A stretch of DNA of 15,209 bases, from positions 1 through 15,209 of the forward strand of contig DATHET010000235.1 in assembly GCA_035490315.1 (NCBI GenBank). The letters are read 5' to 3'. A model generated the notes under the pieces. It was not told where the DNA came from. It worked only from the letters and a program-made list of their open reading frames with translations, and searched no databases. Shown here piece by piece: positions 7,278 to 14,179 of this stretch (the first letter of the stretch is position 1; each line of letters begins with the position of its first letter). The translations under genes were made by a program, and so were the position numbers. Source of the DNA: JADJQU01 sp035490315 (GTDB lineage: Bacteria; Planctomycetota; UBA1135; GCA-002686595).

Positions 7278-8176
7278 GCAGCACGCTCCATCGGATCCAG
7301 ACGATCGCCGATGCGCGGCCGGCGCGCTCCTTCCATTTCGTATTCAAGCACCTGCAGGGACCCTTCGCCGCAATTGACGAACAGATGGCCGCCATCCGCG
7401 CGCCAGATCGAGCCGATGCTCCCCGGTCCGCGAGCGAGGCCCGCGCGAGCTTTCCAGATCGTGACGCGTCGATTCTCGATCCAGCTGAAAGCGCCGGGGT
7501 ACGGCCTGGCGACGGCGCGGATCAGATTGACGATGCTCTGCGCGTCGGCGCTCCAGTCGATCAGCCCATCCTCGGCGCTGCGGCGCGGCCAGATCGGCCA
7601 GTTGCCCGCCGGCTGCGGCGTGCGGCGCACGTTTCCGTTGCGGAAGGCGGCGACGACTTCGAGGGACAGGGATTCGTAGATCGGGTAGAGCTTGTCCAGC
7701 GCATCGCCGACGTCCTCGTGCTCGGCGATGTGGACCGGTTTCTGAGCGATGATGTCGCCGGTGTCGACGCCCTCGTCGATGAAGTGCGCGGTCAAGCCGA
7801 TCTGGCGCTCGCCGCGCAGGATGGCCCAATTGATCGCAGCGCGTCCGCGGTAGTTCGGCAAGAGGCTCGGGTGCAGGTTGACCGCGCCCAGCGGCGCCAG
7901 ATCGAGCACGGATTGCGGCAGGAGATAACGGTAATCGGCAATCCACAACAGATCGGGTCTGACGCCGCGCACGAAGCGCTCGAGCTGTGGGTCGCGACCC
8001 TTGAAACGCGCCGCGCTGAGCCCGGCGCCTGCCGCGTGGTCGTAGACCGATTGGTAGCGCACGCCATCTTCGGGATCTTCGGGATGGGCGACCACGCCGA
8101 CGATCGCATTGTCGCGCGCCAGTGCATCGAGCGAGCGCACGCCGACCGTGTGGTTGCCGAGGAACAGGATCCGCAT
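7274..8176 (-). CDS. Fmt-like sugar N-formyltransferase
   Basis: The 300-residue product belongs to the 10-formyltetrahydrofolate-dependent transferase family (Fmt, ArnA N-domain, sugar N-formyltransferases). It opens MRILFLGNHTVGVRSLDAL. The catalytic triad is intact: N100 and H102 in VNLHPSLLPNYRGR, and D138 in GVDTGDII. The N-to-D spacing of 38 is the same as N108 to D146 in E. coli Fmt. A smaller C-terminal domain follows from about residue 200. The ATG overlaps the stop of the upstream methyltransferase by one base (TGATG), with GAAGGTGG just upstream. True tRNA Fmt genes usually sit beside def, and here the gene is embedded in a pse operon, so a sugar amine is the likely acceptor. The best candidate is the 4-amino group of the PseC product, which becomes N-7 of pseudaminic acid. 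PseH is absent from the window, so this enzyme may replace it. Confidence 0.88.
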   Translation of the reverse strand: MRILFLGNHTVGVRSLDALARDNAIVGVVAHPEDPEDGVRYQSVYDHAAGAGLSAARFKGRDPQLERFVRGVRPDLLWIADYRYLLPQSVLDLAPLGAVNLHPSLLPNYRGRAAINWAILRGERQIGLTAHFIDEGVDTGDIIAQKPVHIAEHEDVGDALDKLYPIYESLSLEVVAAFRNGNVRRTPQPAGNWPIWPRRSAEDGLIDWSADAQSIVNLIRAVARPYPGAFSWIENRRVTIWKARAGLARGPGSIGSIWRADGGHLFVNCGEGSLQVLEYEMEGARRPRIGDRLDPMERAA

Positions 8177-8868
8177 CAGGCCACCTTCTCCAGGACCAGG
8201 CGCCATTCGGCGTGGATCTCGCGCGCGGGACGTTCCTGCTCCTCGAATTCGACATGCTGGCGCGAGAGCACGCGCCAGTCCTCGACGAGAGCTGCGGTGA
8301 CCTGCTTGGCGTTCCAGAAGCACAGTTGGCCGCAGCCGACCAGCGAACCCGCGGCGACGTCGAGCATCAGGTCGTCGGGGCCGACGCGGCCGGAGCGCGC
8401 GCTGGTGTGGCGATCGCTGTAAGGATTGAAGAACAGACGTCCGCTGGGCTTGAGGACGCGCGCCAGCTCGCCGAGCGCGCGCTGCGCCGCGCTGCGGCCG
8501 ACGCAGCTCAAGGCGCAGCGGTCGATCGCGAGATCGAAGCTCGCATCGGGGAAGGGCAGCTTCGTGAAGTCGACCACGTGCAGATCCGCCTTCAGGTCCT
8601 CGGCGGCGAGCAGCTCGCGCGCTCGCTCGATCGCGGTCGGGCTTCCGTCGATGCCGGTGGTGTCGAAACCCTCGCGCGCGGCGCACCACAGGTTGTTGCC
8701 CGTGCCGCAGCCGACTTCGAGGACCCGCACCTGGCTGCGCGGCCGGTTCTTCGGCGCGTGGCGGAACAGGAAGCTGACCACCGCGTCGAAGGGCCAGCGA
8801 TTCATCTGCTTGCCGCGCGCGTAGATGTCGCGCTCCCAGGTCTGATCGAACGATTGTGAGCTGCTCAT
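8176..8868 (-). CDS. Class I SAM-dependent methyltransferase (first of two)
   Basis: The 230-residue product carries motif I VRVLEVGCGTGNNLW (47-61), an acidic strand-two end (GIDGSPTAIERA), DLHVVDFTKLPFPDASFDLAIDR and ALGELARVLKPSGRLFFNPY, a textbook Methyltransf_11 layout. The opening SFDQTWERDIYARGKQMNRWPFD recalls methyltransferases often encoded in nonulosonic acid and O-antigen clusters. The ATG overlaps the pseI stop as ATGA and has GAGGA (8875-8879) six bases upstream. It lies directly after the five core pse genes. Methylation of a hydroxyl or an N-acyl group of the nonulosonic acid is inferred from position only. Confidence 0.86.
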   Translation of the reverse strand: MSSSQSFDQTWERDIYARGKQMNRWPFDAVVSFLFRHAPKNRPRSQVRVLEVGCGTGNNLWCAAREGFDTTGIDGSPTAIERARELLAAEDLKADLHVVDFTKLPFPDASFDLAIDRCALSCVGRSAAQRALGELARVLKPSGRLFFNPYSDRHTSARSGRVGPDDLMLDVAAGSLVGCGQLCFWNAKQVTAALVEDWRVLSRQHVEFEEQERPAREIHAEWRLVLEKVA

Positions 8869-9911
8869 GTGAAATCCTCGGAGTCGAGTACGGCGCCGCT
8901 TTGGACCGGACGCGTCAGTGCGCGGCCTGAGATCCACTCGAGCGCCTTGGGCGGAAATCCGGTCCCTGGACGGCGGAAGGCGATGCTGGCCGGCTCGAGC
9001 GTGGTGCCCGCGGCCATGTCCTTGCGCGCGACGCAGGAGAGGCGGAACGAGGCTCGCGACGCGGCTTCCGCGGGCGTCGGGCCGATCACGGGCGAGCCGA
9101 GCATCGCTTCGAGGGCGCGGATGCCTTGCACGAGCTCGCGGAGCTCGGCGGGATCGCAGCTCATCGCCTGATCGGGGCCGGGCAGGTCGCGGTCGGTGGT
9201 GAAATGCTTTTCGACGAACACCGCGCCGAGGGCGACGGCGCCGAGCGCGGCCTGAATGCCCAGCGTGTGATCGGAGAGACCGACGGGGCAATGGAAGCTC
9301 GTCGCGAGGGCCGGAAGCTTGCGCAGGTGCACGTCCTTCGCCGCGGTGGGGTAGGAGGAAGTGCAGTGCAGCAGGACCAGGCCTCGACCGCCGGCTGCGC
9401 GGAAGGTGTAGACCGCGTCGTCGATCTCCTCGATCGTCGCCATGCCGGTCGAGATCACGCAGGGCAGGCCGCTCTTGGCCATCGCGCGGATCAAGGGCAG
9501 GTGAGTCAGGAAATCCGAGCCGTTCTTGACCAGGGTCGCGCCGGCGGCGACCAATTCGTCGATGCCTGTTTCGCTGGTGGGCGTCGAGAAGAATTCCAGG
9601 CCCTGCTCGCGCGTGAATTTCGCGAGGCTGGTCAGGGCCTGAGTCGAGAGCTCGCAGCGCTTGAACAATTCGTACTGCGACTCGACGACTTCGCGGCCGC
9701 GCGAGACGTAGCGATGGACCAGGGAGCGATCGGAGATGAAGTCCTCGGTGCGATAATTCTGGAACTTGACCGCGTCCGCGCCCGCTTCGGCGGCGGCGGC
9801 GATCATGCGACGCGCCAGCTCGACGTCGCCGTTGTGGTTGATGCCGATTTCGGCCGCGATGAAGCAGGGCTCGCCCGCTCCGATCGCGCGTTTGCCGGCT
9901 TGGATGCTCAT
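8865..9911 (-). CDS. pseI: Pseudaminic acid synthase (NeuB/PseI family)
   Basis: The 348-residue product condenses phosphoenolpyruvate with a 6-carbon sugar to form a 9-carbon nonulosonic acid. The N-terminal TIM barrel shows FIAAEIGINHNGD (18-29), ADAVKFQNYR, FFSTPTSETGIDEL, KNGSDF, ISTGMAT, LLHCTSSYP, GLSDHTLGIQ and VEKHFTTDRDLPGPDQAMS. H215 and H236 fall at the same numbers as the metal ligands of N. meningitidis NeuB. The C-terminal antifreeze-like SAF domain (about 290-346) contains AFRRPGTGFPP with R313/R314 near the N-acyl-binding arginine. The ATG overlaps the pseG stop as ATGA and has a full AGGAGG four bases upstream (9916-9921). I call PseI rather than NeuB or LegI because the neighbours are PseB, PseC and PseG; the synthase sequence alone does not settle the sugar. 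Confidence 0.93.
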   Translation of the reverse strand: MSIQAGKRAIGAGEPCFIAAEIGINHNGDVELARRMIAAAAEAGADAVKFQNYRTEDFISDRSLVHRYVSRGREVVESQYELFKRCELSTQALTSLAKFTREQGLEFFSTPTSETGIDELVAAGATLVKNGSDFLTHLPLIRAMAKSGLPCVISTGMATIEEIDDAVYTFRAAGGRGLVLLHCTSSYPTAAKDVHLRKLPALATSFHCPVGLSDHTLGIQAALGAVALGAVFVEKHFTTDRDLPGPDQAMSCDPAELRELVQGIRALEAMLGSPVIGPTPAEAASRASFRLSCVARKDMAAGTTLEPASIAFRRPGTGFPPKALEWISGRALTRPVQSGAVLDSEDFT

Positions 9912-10936
9912 GCGGCCTCCTGCAAGAGCGCGACGACGCGCGAAGCGCCGCGGCCGTCGATCAGGCGCCTTCCCGCGCGCGAAAGGGTCGCGCGCGCCAG
10001 GCGATCGCCGAGCAGACTGGCCAGGGCATCCGCGATCTTCGCCGGATCGCAATCCCTGGAACGGCCGAGCGACCTCGCGGCACCGCGCTCGCAAAGGCAA
10101 GTCGCGATGCGCTGCTGGTTGTCGGCGATCACCAGCGTCAAGGCCGGCGTGCCCATGAAGGCCATTTCCCAGCAGGTGCTGCCGGCCGCGGTGATCGCGA
10201 TGTCGGCCCAGGCCATCAGCTCGGGCATGTTGCGCGCGTCGATGACCCCGCGCGCGCCGAGAGCCGCGGCCTGGCGCTCGAGGGCTTCGCGGTGCGCGGC
10301 GGCGGAGCCGATCACGAGCTGCAGCTCGAGCGAGCGGTCCGCGAGGTGTTCGATGCCGCGCAGGATTTCGCCCGCGGCGTTGGTCGGGTCCGACCCGCCG
10401 GTGGTGATCAAGATCCGGCGCGCGCGCTCGGGAATCTCGCGTCGCCACAGGCGCCAGGGCTCGAATTCGTCGCGCAGCAGGGCATAGCGGCCGCCGAGCG
10501 CGAGGCGCGCGCCGTGCGCCTTGTGCGCGTAGAGATCCGCCGTCGCGTAGGCGTTCTGATTGAGCAGGAGGTCGGCCGTGAAGCGTTGCGCGAGGGCCTC
10601 GTCGTCGACCAGCAGAGTGGACAGCCCGCTCTTGCGCAGACTCGACTGGTACGTCTCGTCGAAGTCGTATCCGTCGAGCACGACCCAGCGCGCGCCGAGA
10701 GCGCGGGCGCGCTCCGCCGTCTCAGTGGCATCGGCGAGCGTCGCTCGCCCCGCTTGCAAGGACACGATCTCCACCCCTTCTTCGCGCAAGCGCTCGCACA
10801 AGGTCGGAGGGCAGCAGCTCATCGCGAAGCTCGCCGTGCCGCCCGCCCGCTTCCAGGCCTGGGCGATCGCGAGCGAGCGCATGACGTGCCCGGTCCCGAT
10901 CGATTCTGAGGCGTCGGCGCGCAGCAAGAGATGCAT
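9908..10936 (-). CDS. pseG: UDP-2,4-diamido-trideoxy-altropyranose hydrolase (PseG/SpsG)
   Basis: The 342-residue product is a GT-B-fold hydrolase that removes UDP from the PseH (or PseH-substitute) product before PEP condensation. It begins LLLRADASESIGTGHVMRSL with H17 at the position of the catalytic histidine of C. jejuni PseG (GxGHxxR motif). Further features are WVVLDGYDFDETY, TLLVDDEA, ILITTGGSDPTNA, ARNMPELMAWADIAITAAGSTCWEM (donor-binding) and a C-terminal helix. The length is on the long side of the family's range as I recall it. The ATG follows the pseF stop by five bases and the gene overlaps pseI by ATGA. If the formyltransferase acts on the UDP-sugar, this enzyme would have to accept a 4-formamido substrate. 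Confidence 0.93.
   Translation of the reverse strand: MHLLLRADASESIGTGHVMRSLAIAQAWKRAGGTASFAMSCCPPTLCERLREEGVEIVSLQAGRATLADATETAERARALGARWVVLDGYDFDETYQSSLRKSGLSTLLVDDEALAQRFTADLLLNQNAYATADLYAHKAHGARLALGGRYALLRDEFEPWRLWRREIPERARRILITTGGSDPTNAAGEILRGIEHLADRSLELQLVIGSAAAHREALERQAAALGARGVIDARNMPELMAWADIAITAAGSTCWEMAFMGTPALTLVIADNQQRIATCLCERGAARSLGRSRDCDPAKIADALASLLGDRLARATLSRAGRRLIDGRGASRVVALLQEAA
9916..9921 (-). promoter_or_regulatory. Strong Shine-Dalgarno of pseI
   Basis: The minus strand reads AGGAGG four bases before the pseI ATG, within the end of pseG. It is the most consensus-like ribosome binding site in the operon, suggesting that pseI is translated well in addition to being coupled to pseG. 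Confidence 0.6.
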
Positions 10937-10941
10937 CGGCT

Positions 10942-11688
10942 TCACCCGACCTTGCGTTCCGAATCGGCGTTGGACCTGGCGAGCTCGGGGTCGGAATCGA
11001 GCAGGGCCACGGCTTCGCGCAGATCGACCACGCCGTCGGCGGGCGCGATGCGCTCGTGGATGCGCCGCATCAGCTCCAGATCGCGCCGCGTGTCGACCGT
11101 CAGTCGATACGACGGCCGGTCGATGGTTTCCGGCGCGCGCATCAGCTCGATCTGGAAGCGCTGCGGATGCTCGTAGATGTACTCGGTGACGTGCTCGCGA
11201 TGATTCGGCTCGAGCCCGTAGGTCCACGCCATGCCCAGGGCGTCGATCGTCATCGCTTCGACGCCGGTGCCGATCGGCATTCCGGAGCCCCAGCAGGTCA
11301 GGTTGTGCGTGTAGTCGTTGCCCGAGGCGATGTGCTGCGCGACGAGACGGTCGGCCTGCTGCCAGGAGAAGAGCGGACAATCCGAAGTGATGCGCACGAC
11401 GTCGCTCGCCGACATCGCCTGGGCCGCGCGCAGGTAGCGCTCGAGCACGTCCTTCTCCGGCCCGCGAAAGCAATGCCAGCCCTGGGCGGTGCACAGGCTC
11501 GCGATCGCGTCGTCGGCGGGGGACACGCTGGTCGCGACGATGAAATCGTCGATCGTGAGCATGCGCTCGATGCGCTCGACGACGCGCTCGAGCATCGAAC
11601 GCTCGCCGATCGGCATCAATACCTTGCCCGGCAAGCGCGTGCTGCCGGTGCGCGCCTGCAGGATCGCGACGATGCGGTTGTTCTTCAT
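10942..11688 (-). CDS. pseF: CMP-nonulosonate cytidylyltransferase, SpsF type
   Basis: The 248-residue product is in the CTP_transf_3 family. It opens RIVAILQARTGSTRLPGKVLMPIG (5-28), the nucleotide-binding signature of SpsF-like enzymes, followed by IDDFIVATSVSPADD, VVRITSDCPLF and a C-terminal YRLTVDTRRDLELM. In B. subtilis the sps operon has the same set (aminotransferase, synthase, SpsF, SpsG). H. pylori/Campylobacter PseF has the shorter PARSGSK-type signature, so this is the SpsF variant. It presumably makes the CMP-activated sugar from CTP. Its ATG overlaps the pseC stop as ATGA and shows no clear ribosome binding site, so it relies on coupling. Some SpsF-like proteins are annotated as glycosyltransferases, a less likely alternative here. 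Confidence 0.85.
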   Translation of the reverse strand: MKNNRIVAILQARTGSTRLPGKVLMPIGERSMLERVVERIERMLTIDDFIVATSVSPADDAIASLCTAQGWHCFRGPEKDVLERYLRAAQAMSASDVVRITSDCPLFSWQQADRLVAQHIASGNDYTHNLTCWGSGMPIGTGVEAMTIDALGMAWTYGLEPNHREHVTEYIYEHPQRFQIELMRAPETIDRPSYRLTVDTRRDLELMRRIHERIAPADGVVDLREAVALLDSDPELARSNADSERKVG

Positions 11689-12914
11689 AGCGAATAGGCG
11701 CGCAACACTTTCTCGACAGCGCGAACGACGTCGCGCGCATCGGCGTCGCTCATCTCGGGGAACAGCGGCAGGCTCAGGATGCGCTCGTGGGCGCGCTCGG
11801 CGACCGGGCACAGGTCGTGAGCGAAGCCCAGCTCGCGCTGGTAGTAGGGATGGCGGTGCACCGGCAGGTAATGCACCTGGACTCCGATGCCCTCGGCGCG
11901 CAGGGCGGCGAAGATCTGGTCGCGATCGACGCGCAGGGCTTCGAGCTCGAACTCGACGACGAACAGGTGCCAGGCGTGTTGCGCCAGTCTGCGCAGGCCG
12001 AGCGGACGCACCGCGGCCAGTTTCGCAAGGCGGCGCGTGTAGAAGCCCGCGATGTCGCGGCGGCGCTGCAGTCGGCGCGTCGCGCGCTTCAATTGACTGG
12101 ATCCGAGGGCGCAGGAGATGTCGGAGAGCCGGTAGTTGAAGCCCAGCTCCTCCATCGCGTAACGCCAGGTGCCCGTGCGCTCGCGCTGGCGGTGATCGGA
12201 ATCGATGCCGTGGCTGCGCAGGCGTCGCGCGCGCGCGGCCAGGCTCGCGTCGTTGGTCGCGACCACTCCGCCTTCACCACAGGTCAAGTGTTTCACGGGG
12301 TGCAGGCTGAAGGAGGACGCGTGCGCCAGGCTGCCCGAAGGCCGGCCCTTCCAGCGCGCGCCGAGCGAATGGCAGGCATCGGCGACGAGCTCGAGACCGG
12401 AGGTCTGGCACAGGGCGCTCAAGCTGTCGTAGTCGCAGGGCTGGCCCGCGTAATCGACGGCGAGCACGGCTCTCGTGCGCGCGGAAATCTTGCGCGCCGC
12501 GTCGCGCGTGTCGACGAGCAGCGTGTCCGCTTCGACGTCGACGAAGACCGGCTTCGCTCCGCAGTAGAGCACCGCATTGGCGCTGGCCGCGAAGGTCATC
12601 GCCGGCACGAGCACCTCATCGCCCGCTCCGACGCCGAGCGCCGCGAGCATCACGTGCAGAGCCGCGGTGCCGCTGGAGACCGCCACCGCGTGGTCGCAGC
12701 CGACGTAGGCGGCGAAGTCGCGCTCGAATTCCTCTACGCGCGGTCCAGTGGTGAGCCAGTCGCTGCGCAGCGCCGCGTCGACGGCGAGGATGTCGGCCTC
12801 GTCGATGTGCTGGCGAGCGTAGGGCAGACTCTGGCTGCGCAGCGGCGCGCCGCCGTCGATGGCGAGCGGCGCCTGGGATTTGCGCGGCGCCGGCCTGGCT
12901 CGAGTGGTGCTCAC
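11685..12914 (-). CDS. pseC: UDP-4-amino-4,6-dideoxy-N-acetyl-beta-L-altrosamine transaminase
   Basis: The 409-residue product is a PLP-dependent DegT/DnrJ/EryC1 aminotransferase that aminates C4 of the PseB product, using glutamate as usual donor. Seen: SSGTAALHVML (80-90), PAMTFAASANAV, VDYAGQPCDYDSL, VADACHSLGA (D179), FSLHPVKHLTCGEGG with K208 as the PLP lysine, NYRLSDISCALGSSQLKR, and the C-terminal GIGVQVHYLPVHRHPYYQ. VDYAG, SHALG-like and HxxK features closely parallel H. pylori PseC. Start: the reading frame stays open into pseB, but the GTG at 12914 has AGAGG seven bases upstream and lies 10 bases after the pseB stop. The N-terminal 15 or so residues before IDGGAPL are basic and variable. 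It overlaps pseF by ATGA. Confidence 0.93.
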   Translation of the reverse strand: MSTTRARPAPRKSQAPLAIDGGAPLRSQSLPYARQHIDEADILAVDAALRSDWLTTGPRVEEFERDFAAYVGCDHAVAVSSGTAALHVMLAALGVGAGDEVLVPAMTFAASANAVLYCGAKPVFVDVEADTLLVDTRDAARKISARTRAVLAVDYAGQPCDYDSLSALCQTSGLELVADACHSLGARWKGRPSGSLAHASSFSLHPVKHLTCGEGGVVATNDASLAARARRLRSHGIDSDHRQRERTGTWRYAMEELGFNYRLSDISCALGSSQLKRATRRLQRRRDIAGFYTRRLAKLAAVRPLGLRRLAQHAWHLFVVEFELEALRVDRDQIFAALRAEGIGVQVHYLPVHRHPYYQRELGFAHDLCPVAERAHERILSLPLFPEMSDADARDVVRAVEKVLRAYSL

Positions 12915-12921
12915 CGCCAAG

Positions 12922-12926
12922 CCTCT
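12922..12926 (-). promoter_or_regulatory. Ribosome binding site deciding the GTG start of pseC
   Basis: AGAGG on the minus strand lies seven bases before the GTG at 12912-12914 and overlaps the TAG stop of pseB. No ATG in the frame lies between the pseB stop and the conserved start of the aminotransferase domain, so this site supports GTG initiation. Confidence 0.55.
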
Positions 12927-13977
12927 ACGCGGCGCCGAGCGAGATGCCCTTGGTCGTACCCGGCTTGAGGTCAGCCTTGCGCCGTCCGCCGGGTTGGAGC
13001 TCGTTCTCCAGCGAAGCGAGGACGATCGCCAGCTCGGCCGCCGTGAGCCAACGCTCGTTCTTGTCGCTAGTGAATTCGAAGCCATCGGGCAGGGCGTCAC
13101 CCTCCGACCAGCCCGTGTCGCCCCACCAGGGGAATTCGGGCTTGATCACGAACATGTCCGCCAGCTGCACGGTGTGGCGCGCTTCGTCGGAGGAGATCAA
13201 GCACTCGTGAAGCTTCTCGCCAGGCCGGATGCCGGCGATCTTGATCGCGGCTTTCGGCGCGATGGCGCGGGCCAGGTCGAGCAGGCCCATGCTCGGGATG
13301 CGCGGCACGAAGACCTCGCCGCCGATCATGCGCGCGACGGCCGTGTGGACCAGGCGCACGCCCTGGTCGAGGGTGATCCAGAAGCGCGTCATGCGCTCGT
13401 CGGTGACCGTGAGCTGGCCGGTCTCGCGCTGGCGCAGGAAAACCGGGATTACGCTGCCGCGGCTGCCGACCACGTTGCCGTAGCGCACGCAGGAGAAGCG
13501 CGTCAGGTTCTTGCCGGCGTAGGAGTTTCCCTGGACGAAGAGTTTTTCCGCGCAGAGCTTGGTCGCGCCGTAGAGGTTGACCGGGTTGACGGCCTTGTCG
13601 GTCGAGAGGGCGACGACCTTGGCCACGCCGCAATCGATCGCCGCGTCGATGATGTTCTTCGCGCCGATCACGTTGGTGGCGACGGCCTCGAAGGGGTTGT
13701 ATTCGCAGGCGGGGACCTGCTTCATCGCCGCCGCGTGGACGACGACGTCGACGTCGGCCTGGAAAGCGCGCGTCAGGCGGTCCTTGTCGCGCACGTCGCC
13801 GATGAAGTACGAGACGCGCGCGTCGTCGAACTGCTGGTGCATCTCGTGCTGCTTCAATTCGTCGCGGCTGTAGACGATGACGCGCTTCGTCTTGCGATCG
13901 GCGAGGCAGCTCGCCACGAACATGCGCCCGAAGGAACCGGTGCCGCCGGTGACGAGGTAGGTGATCGAGCCAGTCAT
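12925..13977 (-). CDS. pseB: UDP-N-acetylglucosamine 4,6-dehydratase (inverting)
   Basis: The 350-residue soluble SDR-family enzyme makes the 4-keto-L-arabino intermediate from UDP-GlcNAc, the first step of pseudaminic acid synthesis. Seen: the NAD(P)-binding YLVTGGTGSFG (7-17), YSRDELKQHEMHQQF, FIGDVRD, HAAAMKQVP, EYNPFEAVATNVIGA, and LSTDKAVNPVNLYGATKL with D127/K128, Y136 and K140. These have the same spacing as D132/K133/Y141/K145 in H. pylori FlaA1/PseB. Later motifs include FSCVRYGNVVGSRGSVIPVF and GIRPGEKLHECLI. The lack of membrane helices separates it from PglF/LegB-type dehydratases. The ATG at 13977 follows GGAG by nine bases; upstream in-frame codons are non-conserved and cross the divergent intergenic region. 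It is the first gene of the ten-gene operon. Confidence 0.95.
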   Translation of the reverse strand: MTGSITYLVTGGTGSFGRMFVASCLADRKTKRVIVYSRDELKQHEMHQQFDDARVSYFIGDVRDKDRLTRAFQADVDVVVHAAAMKQVPACEYNPFEAVATNVIGAKNIIDAAIDCGVAKVVALSTDKAVNPVNLYGATKLCAEKLFVQGNSYAGKNLTRFSCVRYGNVVGSRGSVIPVFLRQRETGQLTVTDERMTRFWITLDQGVRLVHTAVARMIGGEVFVPRIPSMGLLDLARAIAPKAAIKIAGIRPGEKLHECLISSDEARHTVQLADMFVIKPEFPWWGDTGWSEGDALPDGFEFTSDKNERWLTAAELAIVLASLENELQPGGRRKADLKPGTTKGISLGAA

Positions 13978-14009
13978 GAGTCGGAAGCTCCGCGAGGGAT
14001 CGAGGCATG

Positions 14010-14025
14010 GCGGGCACTTGCCCGC
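14010..14025. repeat. 6-bp perfect hairpin in the pseB leader
   Basis: GCGGGC, loop ACTT, GCCCGC. It lies 33 bases upstream of the pseB start. It could be an RNA hairpin in the operon leader or an operator with two half sites. No function can be assigned. Confidence 0.4.
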
Positions 14026-14120
14026 TCTCCCTCCGAGTTCGGGCCAATGCCGGCTTCTCTTGAGTCCCACCACACTCCGCGCCCCCGCCCGGGCCGGATG
14101 TGGGAAAGTTCTTCCGAGCC

Positions 14121-14156
14121 CGGTACCCGGTATTCCACCGCCATTTCTTACATTCC
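14121..14156 (+). repeat. Dispersed repeat, copy upstream of the PqqB-like gene
   Basis: These 36 bases match 15125-15160 with one substitution (C for T at 14147). The copy is followed at 14169-14177 by ACCGGGTAC, the exact inverse complement of GTACCCGGT at 14123-14131, so it looks like a hairpin element with a decayed right arm. It ends just before the GTG start of the downstream gene and therefore overlaps that gene's 5' control region. Confidence 0.8.
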
Positions 14157-14179
14157 CCGGCGCCGGACACCGGGTACGC

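Larger units (their letters stand above)
13978..14179. promoter_or_regulatory. Divergent intergenic region, probable promoters for the pse operon and the PqqB-like gene
   Basis: These 202 bases separate the divergent starts of pseB (-) and the PqqB-like gene (+), so promoters for both are expected here. I could not pick convincing -35/-10 boxes in this GC-rich sequence. It holds a perfect GCGGGC/GCCCGC hairpin with loop ACTT at 14010-14025, in the presumed leader of pseB, and a copy of the dispersed repeat at 14121-14156. Confidence 0.45.

Noticed and set aside
7274..8176. Housekeeping methionyl-tRNA formyltransferase
   Set aside because: There is no def gene nearby, it is embedded in a sugar operon between methyltransferases, and its C-terminal domain looks divergent. 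Not fully excluded.
8865..9911. Sialic acid (NeuB) or legionaminic acid (LegI) synthase
   Set aside because: The synthase alone would allow these, but the soluble PseB-type dehydratase, PseC-type aminotransferase and PseG hydrolase point to the L-altro pseudaminic route, and no NeuC/LegG epimerase is present.
5710..13000. Several long plus-strand frames opposite the pse operon (e.g. 5710-6654, 7385-8422, 9126-10487, 11787-12968)
   Set aside because: All lie antisense to genes with conserved catalytic residues; their translations are Arg/Ala-rich with no motifs.
13961..14179. N-terminal extension of the PqqB-like gene
   Set aside because: The frame runs antisense over the start of pseB and through the dispersed repeat; the lipoprotein-type signal begins at the GTG at 14180.
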